This document shows, piece after piece, positions 26,857 to 30,947 of a stretch of DNA of 30,947 nucleotides. The DNA comes from a virus. Made by a program: the position numbers and the translations under genes. The notes beneath the pieces were generated by a model, which ran no database searches, was not told the DNA's origin, and worked only from the letters and a program-made list of their open reading frames with translations. The stretch's first letter is position 1. Each line of letters starts with the position of its first letter. Location: positions 1 to 30,947 of IMG/VR virus record IMGVR_UViG_3300032182_000307. One strand, given 5' to 3'.

Positions 26857-27467
26857 GTCCGATATTGGCTTTGCGCCTGCTCGTAATCCCTGTTCTCTTT
26901 ATAGCGCCGGAACATCTCTGCTTGCAACGCAGTAGCACGTTGTTCTTCTGCTGTTTTTCCGACGGTCTTCCGTTGCTCTTCACCAGTAGTACGGACCGTT
27001 GCACGTTCTTCTTGACCCCTGGTTTGCGTGGTCAGACGTTCCTGTGCACCAGTGGTCTCGATCGCTCTGCGCTGCTCAGTACCACGGGTCTGGATCAGAC
27101 CAGTCTCAATCTGACCGGCTTGTTCTTGCGTGAGCCGAGTTTGGCGACCAGTTTCACCAATTGTGGCGCGTTGCTCCTGACCCCGGACCCGGGTCAACCC
27201 GGTCTCGATCTCACCAGCTTGCTTCTGCGTTAATCGCGTTTCGGCACCAGTCGCTTGAATACGACGGATGTCCTGGCCAGCGAAGAACTCAGCATTCGTA
27301 CGGTCGAGCTGAGCTCCAAGCTCCATGTTCAAGCGGGATTGCTTTGCACTCGCCTCATTCAACGCAATTTGCGTCGATAAAGACTGTGTCGGAACAGGAG
27401 TAGGCTTCGGCGGCGGTGGGGCCGGAACGTACTTGACCTTTGTCTTTTTCTTCTTTTTACCGCCCAT
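26853..27467 (-). CDS. Protein of ten tandem 11-residue repeats
   Basis: A 204-residue protein. It starts with poly-Lys and Pro-rich text (MGGKKKKKTKVKYVPAPPPP). From about residue 73 to 182 the sequence divides without gaps into ten 11-residue units, such as TGAETRLTQKQ, AGEIETGLTRV, RGQEQRATIGE, TGRQTRLTQEQ and TGEEQRKTVGK, with small residues at positions 1-2 and Arg at position 6 in most. Every third unit is most alike, giving a 33-residue higher period. Hendecad repeats form straight or right-handed helices, as in LEA proteins, synuclein-like and apolipoprotein-like membrane-binding helices. The end is QAEMFRRYKENRDYEQAQSQ. It precedes the small terminase; perhaps an internal virion protein. 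No family recognised. Confidence 0.75.
   Translation of the reverse strand: MGGKKKKKTKVKYVPAPPPPKPTPVPTQSLSTQIALNEASAKQSRLNMELGAQLDRTNAEFFAGQDIRRIQATGAETRLTQKQAGEIETGLTRVRGQEQRATIGETGRQTRLTQEQAGQIETGLIQTRGTEQRRAIETTGAQERLTTQTRGQEERATVRTTGEEQRKTVGKTAEEQRATALQAEMFRRYKENRDYEQAQSQYRT
26922..27251 (-). repeat. 11-residue (33-base) tandem coding repeat
   Basis: The DNA that codes for the ten hendecad units. The 33-residue (99-base) superrepeat is visible in DNA: stretches such as GTCTC.ATCT.ACC.GCTTG recur on the plus strand near 27100 and 27200 with moderate divergence, so the array is not a recent expansion. Confidence 0.7.
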
Positions 27468-27496
27468 TACTAATACCCGTACGTTGTAATTTTAAA

Positions 27497-28162
27497 TTAG
27501 CCAAACCGGCGACCGGTTCCTAATGAACCAAACTGATTAGCGGCTTGCTGTTGCGTGGCGATTGCCATTGCTTCCTTGAGGAACGCATCAGCTGCACCAG
27601 TCATCTGCTGCTGCTTCGAAGCCATGATCGCTTGCTGCGCCAGGGGCTGCTGTTGCTTGAAGGCTAAGAAGTCCTTACTTGCAGCGAGAGCTCGAGAGGT
27701 TGCACGTGCACCAGCCGCATCCAAGATTGGATAAAGAGCCTGAGCTTGCTTCACAGACTGTTCGGTGCTGATATCACCTGAAGTCCTGAGAAGATCTTTC
27801 AAGAGCTCAGCATTGGCTGCACCAATCTCCAAATCGCGGTCAAGTGTCGTATCAAATACTTCTTGGTCCTCTCCCTTAGTCTCAGTTTTCTTTGTCTCGG
27901 CTTGATCGGCGACTAATGCGCCGGCTGCTTGCTTCAGAAGATCGTAATTAGACTGCCGTTGCTGAAGGAGATCTTCTTCAGATAGCGCAGGTTTATACAC
28001 ACCCAAGAAATCACCCACTTGCTCCAGGAGGTTCGTAGGCCCTGCTTTCTTCCCTAAGGTCGAGGTGTATCCCTCGGGGAAAAAACTCGTCCCCCGAAGC
28101 ATATCCTCATACTCAAGGTTCTTCTTGAGAAAATCCTCAGATCTTTGACGAATTGTTGTCAT
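27497..28162 (-). CDS. Helical Ala/Gln-rich probable internal virion protein
   Basis: A 221-residue helical protein (TTIRQRSEDFLKKNLEYEDM, SEEDLLQQRQSNYDLLKQAA-type text, then a Lys/Thr/Glu stretch KKTETKGEDQ). The C-terminal half is Ala/Gln-rich (ALAASKDFLAFKQQQPLAQQ, AIMASKQQQMTGAADAFLKE). No membrane segment or enzyme motif. It forms one run with the Gly-rich proteins upstream (one-base gap) and the repeat protein downstream, which suggests a shared structure. An ejection-protein role is a guess from composition and order. Confidence 0.68.
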   Translation of the reverse strand: MTTIRQRSEDFLKKNLEYEDMLRGTSFFPEGYTSTLGKKAGPTNLLEQVGDFLGVYKPALSEEDLLQQRQSNYDLLKQAAGALVADQAETKKTETKGEDQEVFDTTLDRDLEIGAANAELLKDLLRTSGDISTEQSVKQAQALYPILDAAGARATSRALAASKDFLAFKQQQPLAQQAIMASKQQQMTGAADAFLKEAMAIATQQQAANQFGSLGTGRRFG

Positions 28163-28163
28163 A

Positions 28164-28940
28164 TCACTGGTATTGGTATTGGCGGGTCAGAGCACCACCG
28201 GCTTGTTGCAGTGCGCCGAGACCAGCCTGCAGACCAGCGGTTTGAGCAGCCTGTTGCATTGCAGCGCGGGTTTGGATGTTCTGGCGGATGCCAGCACCAG
28301 CCATCTGACGCTCGAACTCTTTCTTGGAGCGGGCCTCAGAAGCTGCCTCAATCTCGGGGAGCAGAGTGCGGAGCACATCACGCTGGGTCTGTGCATCCTT
28401 CAGAGTTTGAAGACGCTGGCCCATGCCTGCGGGTCCAAGGACATCGGTCGGGCTGCCATAAGGATCAGTCGGTCCGTACTGGCCCATGCCAGGAGGCAGT
28501 GCGGCACCACCGTAGACGGGCTTACCGTCAGCGGTGTAACCGATAATGCCCGCTGCGGATTGACCGAGATTGCCAACGGCTCCGGTGGCGGCACCAGTGA
28601 GACCGCCTACAAGGCCACCCGCCATTCGTCCTGCGACAGGAGCAACAGCTGATGCTGCCAGAGGCACTAGTGCAGCGCCGATTTGCTTTGCTGCCAGAGG
28701 AGTTCCTTTAATGCCGGCCAAAGAAGCTAAGCCTGGAGCAGCTTTTGCAGTGGCAGCCATCGGAGCGCCTAATTTACCGAGACCAAAACGGCCTAATCCA
28801 TATCCAGCACCGGCGCCTAAGAGACCTCCCATTAGGCCGCCTTCTTTAGCACCTTCAGTAAAGCCAGTCGCGGCAGTAAGGTAAGGCAGAGCTTGCATCG
28901 CCAAGCGCCCAGCGCCAGCAACTAAAGGAACAACAGCCAT
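28164..28940 (-). CDS. Gly/Ala-rich hydrophobic probable virion or ejection protein
   Basis: A 258-residue protein. Residues 1-130 are hydrophobic with small-residue zippers (VVPLVAGAGRLAMQALPYLT, GGLMGGLLGAGAGYGLGRFG, GGLVGGLTGAATGAVGNLGQ), the pattern of peptides that pack in or cross membranes. Residues 140-258 are soluble and helical (PPGMGQYGPTDPYGSPTDVL, AGMGQRLQTLKDAQTQRDVL, QQAAQTAGLQAGLGALQQAG). Such two-part proteins are known among phage DNA-ejection or pilot proteins, which is the basis of the suggestion. No family recognised. Confidence 0.7.
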   Translation of the reverse strand: MAVVPLVAGAGRLAMQALPYLTAATGFTEGAKEGGLMGGLLGAGAGYGLGRFGLGKLGAPMAATAKAAPGLASLAGIKGTPLAAKQIGAALVPLAASAVAPVAGRMAGGLVGGLTGAATGAVGNLGQSAAGIIGYTADGKPVYGGAALPPGMGQYGPTDPYGSPTDVLGPAGMGQRLQTLKDAQTQRDVLRTLLPEIEAASEARSKKEFERQMAGAGIRQNIQTRAAMQQAAQTAGLQAGLGALQQAGGALTRQYQYQ

Positions 28941-28997
28941 AACTAAATACTTCTTTCTATGTTAATTAGTTTAATTTAGGTAACTTTTGGATTACAA

Positions 28998-29534
28998 CTA
29001 ACCAAGGGCGCCAGCGCCCGCGCCAATTACAGCGCCAATCGGACCACCAGCAGCAAATCCTTTCAAGCCACCCATCAGCGCACCGCCGATTCTTCCACCA
29101 GCGCCTTTGCTATAGGACCCTTCGTATTCAGCGAAATCAGGCTCTCGGGTCGGGGTGTACAGGAACATGTCATCACCCATCGACTGGATAGACCCTACTC
29201 CCTTTTTATCTTTGTCTTGGTTCTGGCTATTAATGTAATTAGCCATTGCATCACCGGCCAACTGCGTACCTGATTTCTTACCACCGCCCAAGATCGATCC
29301 AAACATGCCAGCCATGCGAGTGGCTGAAGCACGTGACTCATCACTGGGATTGAAGAAGCTTCCGGGTTTCCCAATGCCGAAACCACTAGAAGTCTTGCCG
29401 CCAAACGGGTTGTAGTCAATGTTGCCTGCTTTACCGCTCAGGACATCGCTGGGGCTAAATCCACCGACTTTTCCGCCGCCACCGAAAAGGTCAGCTGAAT
29501 TAAGTCCGCTTTTAAGTGAAGTAGAAAAAGGCAT
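28998..29534 (-). CDS. Gly-rich hypothetical protein with C-terminal glycine zipper
   Basis: A 178-residue protein, Gly/Ser/Lys-rich (STSLKSGLNSADLFGGGGKV, NPFGGKTSSGFGIGKPGSFF), with a short soluble stretch (YINSQNQDKDKKGVGSIQSM, FLYTPTREPDFAEYEGSYSK). The last 30 residues (GGALMGGLKGFAAGGPIGAV IGAGAGALG-type text) are a glycine zipper that could insert in a membrane. Together with the two neighbours it makes a set of three zipper-bearing proteins. Function unknown; perhaps part of a DNA-delivery conduit. Confidence 0.68.
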   Translation of the reverse strand: MPFSTSLKSGLNSADLFGGGGKVGGFSPSDVLSGKAGNIDYNPFGGKTSSGFGIGKPGSFFNPSDESRASATRMAGMFGSILGGGKKSGTQLAGDAMANYINSQNQDKDKKGVGSIQSMGDDMFLYTPTREPDFAEYEGSYSKGAGGRIGGALMGGLKGFAAGGPIGAVIGAGAGALG

Positions 29535-29540
29535 GATTAA

Positions 29541-30080
29541 TCAGTATTGAGGGGTTCCGCCAAAGATTCCTTGGCCAACAGCAATAGGATCAAATAATCT
29601 TGAGCCTGACATAGGTTGATTACGTGGTGTCATCGCATCAGCCCGGGCTTGTTGCAACATCAGTTGCTGCTGAAACTTTTGTTCATTCATCCGCATATAT
29701 CCCTCTTGCCTCACAAGATCAGCTTGTAACTTCTGATCAATTGCCCCCATGGCACCAGCTTGACGTACAGCAATCTCTTCTGCATTGGAGCTAGGGCCGG
29801 ATTTACCGAGCTGTTCAAGAACCGTCGGAGCAATAGCAGCAAGAGCAACAGTTCCTGCGGGAGCAAATCGACCGATCCTGGCGGCAACAGGAGCTGCTGC
29901 TCCTAACTTAGTAGCGATCTTCTCCGCTCCACGAGATATGATTCCGCCTGCTTGTGCTCCTCTCTTTTGAACCATCTCTTCCATGCCTAAGTCACCTAAG
30001 TAGGCACTCAAACCCTCACCTGCCATTTTGACAGCGGCCTTGCTTAGATCACGCTTTGCATACTCAGTTTTATAGCCCAT
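29541..30080 (-). CDS. Helical Ala/Gln-rich protein with hydrophobic middle
   Basis: A 179-residue protein. The N-terminal part (YAKRDLSKAAVKMAGEGLSA) is basic and helical, the middle (IATKLGAAAPVAARIGRFAP, AGTVALAAIAPTVLEQLG) is hydrophobic and small-residue-rich, and the end is a Gln-rich helix (QKLQADLVRQEGYMRMNEQK, FQQQLMLQQARADAMTPRNQ). The ATG overlaps the previous stop (TAATG). It resembles the other proteins of this run in make-up but not in sequence. Unknown function; possible internal virion protein. Confidence 0.68.
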   Translation of the reverse strand: MGYKTEYAKRDLSKAAVKMAGEGLSAYLGDLGMEEMVQKRGAQAGGIISRGAEKIATKLGAAAPVAARIGRFAPAGTVALAAIAPTVLEQLGKSGPSSNAEEIAVRQAGAMGAIDQKLQADLVRQEGYMRMNEQKFQQQLMLQQARADAMTPRNQPMSGSRLFDPIAVGQGIFGGTPQY

Positions 30081-30526
30081 TAAATGTTTACTCCACTAGC
30101 GCCAGGGAACTTGCTGGCTGTATTAGGACTACGCTCGTTAGATGCATAGTTTGCTGGTTGTGATACCAGTCTATCAAGGTTCTCCGGTCGAATCATTTCT
30201 TCCTGTTCAATAATTCCTCGATCACCAGCTTCGATATAAGCTTTCAAGAAATTAGAGGCACGATCGTCATACGCAGGATCGCCGAATGCAGACTCCTGAG
30301 TTTGAGCAGCCATATCAATCTTCGCCTGTGACTCAGGACTAACACTCGAAAAAGTCTCACCCCCAGCGAAGAACCCAGGCTGCCTAGGGTTCGTTTGCTT
30401 CAACTTACCGGCGAACTTACTCTGAAGACCTGCTGTTTTGACAGGCCCCAAAGTCCCTTCAGCGGGTGACTTTCCGCTTAAGAAATTTTCGTCGGCAACA
30501 TTTGTTCTTCGAATGTTACTTACCAT
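30080..30526 (-). CDS. Hypothetical protein
   Basis: A 148-residue protein, hydrophilic and probably partly disordered (VSNIRRTNVADENFLSGKSP, FFAGGETFSSVSPESQAKID, then DRASNFLKAYIEAGDRGIIE and a SPNTASKFPGASGVNI end). No motif, membrane segment or signal peptide. It begins 2 bases after the stop of the membrane-anchored gene and overlaps the next by TAATG, so it is translated as part of the run. Function unknown. Confidence 0.68.
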   Translation of the reverse strand: MVSNIRRTNVADENFLSGKSPAEGTLGPVKTAGLQSKFAGKLKQTNPRQPGFFAGGETFSSVSPESQAKIDMAAQTQESAFGDPAYDDRASNFLKAYIEAGDRGIIEQEEMIRPENLDRLVSQPANYASNERSPNTASKFPGASGVNI

Positions 30527-30528
30527 TA

Positions 30529-30921
30529 TCAGGAAGCAGTGTTAACTTTTGCGGTGATGTCTTCAGCAGCCTTACGTTGTTCGAGGGGCATGCCGTTTTG
30601 CTCCAGGAGGCGGACCTTCTGAGCGGCTGCACCAGGAAGCCAGGACTGGGCCATATGCACAGCCAGCTTCTTGATTTCATCAGCGGACAGCTGACCGTCA
30701 GCCACAGATTCGACAGCAAGCTCAAAAGCTTTATCAACCTTGGAGCCGTCCCAGTTGCTCAAGTTCTTATCAAGAACTGGGTCGATGATGTCGTAGGCTT
30801 TCTCAACAAGGGGGCCATATTTGAGAATGGCCATGGCAGTCATATTCTTCTTCAGGAACACCGCCAGGGCAGTGACCGCTGCGCCGAGAAGGGACGCAAT
30901 AACCGGTTCGAGGAAGGACAT
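30529..30921 (-). CDS. Small membrane-anchored protein, holin-like topology
   Basis: A 130-residue protein with an N-terminal hydrophobic helix (FLEPVIASLLGAAVTALAVF) followed by LKKNMTAMAILKYGPLVEKA and a soluble helical part (DPVLDKNLSNWDGSKVDKAF, LSADEIKKLAVHMAQSWLPG). One membrane segment at the start and a charged helical tail recall some phage holins, but a virion membrane protein fits too. Codon use is GC-rich and C-ending, like the capsid gene, which hints at strong expression. It is the first gene of the run in this window; its upstream region (26 bases) is AT-rich, but a promoter cannot be judged at the edge. Confidence 0.65.
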   Translation of the reverse strand: MSFLEPVIASLLGAAVTALAVFLKKNMTAMAILKYGPLVEKAYDIIDPVLDKNLSNWDGSKVDKAFELAVESVADGQLSADEIKKLAVHMAQSWLPGAAAQKVRLLEQNGMPLEQRKAAEDITAKVNTAS

Positions 30922-30947
30922 GGTTTCAGAGTATATATGAATATATT

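Noticed and set aside
26922-27251. CRISPR-like or satellite array
   Set aside because: The periodicity is 33 and 99 bases and follows an intact reading frame; units are diverged and have no spacers.

Overview
This window reads as about 31 kb of the structural and packaging region of a tailed-phage-like virus, most likely infecting a picocyanobacterium (Synechococcus, Prochlorococcus or Cyanobium type). The reasons are a terminase, portal, capsid and fiber order, fiber domains of the kind common in cyanophages (an N-terminal YIG...SVGGVIQ module, an INGD...QR module with a TPFEHRSYGDELARCQRYY signature, C-terminal AEL ends, an Mtd-like RRGST N-terminus, an S74 chaperone end), and the absence of any cellular gene, integrase, tRNA or rRNA. 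Host and lineage are inferences. No polymerase, lysis cassette or photosynthesis gene falls in the window.

Almost everything is transcribed from the minus strand, so the functional order runs from high to low coordinates. (1) 30921-26853: a membrane-anchored small protein followed by six proteins without recognised families, several Gly/Ala-rich with glycine-zipper-like stretches and one built of ten tandem 11-residue repeats. By position and composition they may be internal virion or DNA-ejection proteins. (2) 26856-22340: a probable small terminase, the large terminase, an AbrB-like small protein and the portal. (3) 22866-21856: a probable scaffold whose first 175 codons overlap the portal's last 175 codons in another frame. 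(4) 21797-19002: a block bounded by two good rho-independent terminators that holds two small proteins, the major capsid protein with its own promoter and hairpin leader, and a second probably abundant structural protein. (5) 18901-13021: a helix-hairpin-helix protein, a possible adaptor, a transglycosylase, several small proteins (two of them only 50 and 53 codons) and two large structural proteins that share a beta-rich repeat. (6) 13018-1588: a tail-fiber and host-range region with three paralogous fiber and fiber-assembly cassettes, an S74 fiber and several fiber accessory proteins. (7) 1591-1: two membrane or proline-rich proteins and a convergent plus-strand gene that runs off the left edge.

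Only two plus-strand genes look real: the partial gene at the left edge and an 80-residue coiled-coil protein at 12360-12602. The latter diverges from its neighbour across a perfect inverted repeat whose arms look like back-to-back -10 elements. Several starts have a TATAAT/TAGAAT-like box about 20-27 bases upstream and no -35, suggesting a phage-specific late-promoter class.

No tape-measure, tail-tube or sheath protein can be recognised between capsid and fibers, so the particle is probably short-tailed or otherwise divergent. All functional names rest on motifs, order and remembered family features; no database search was possible.
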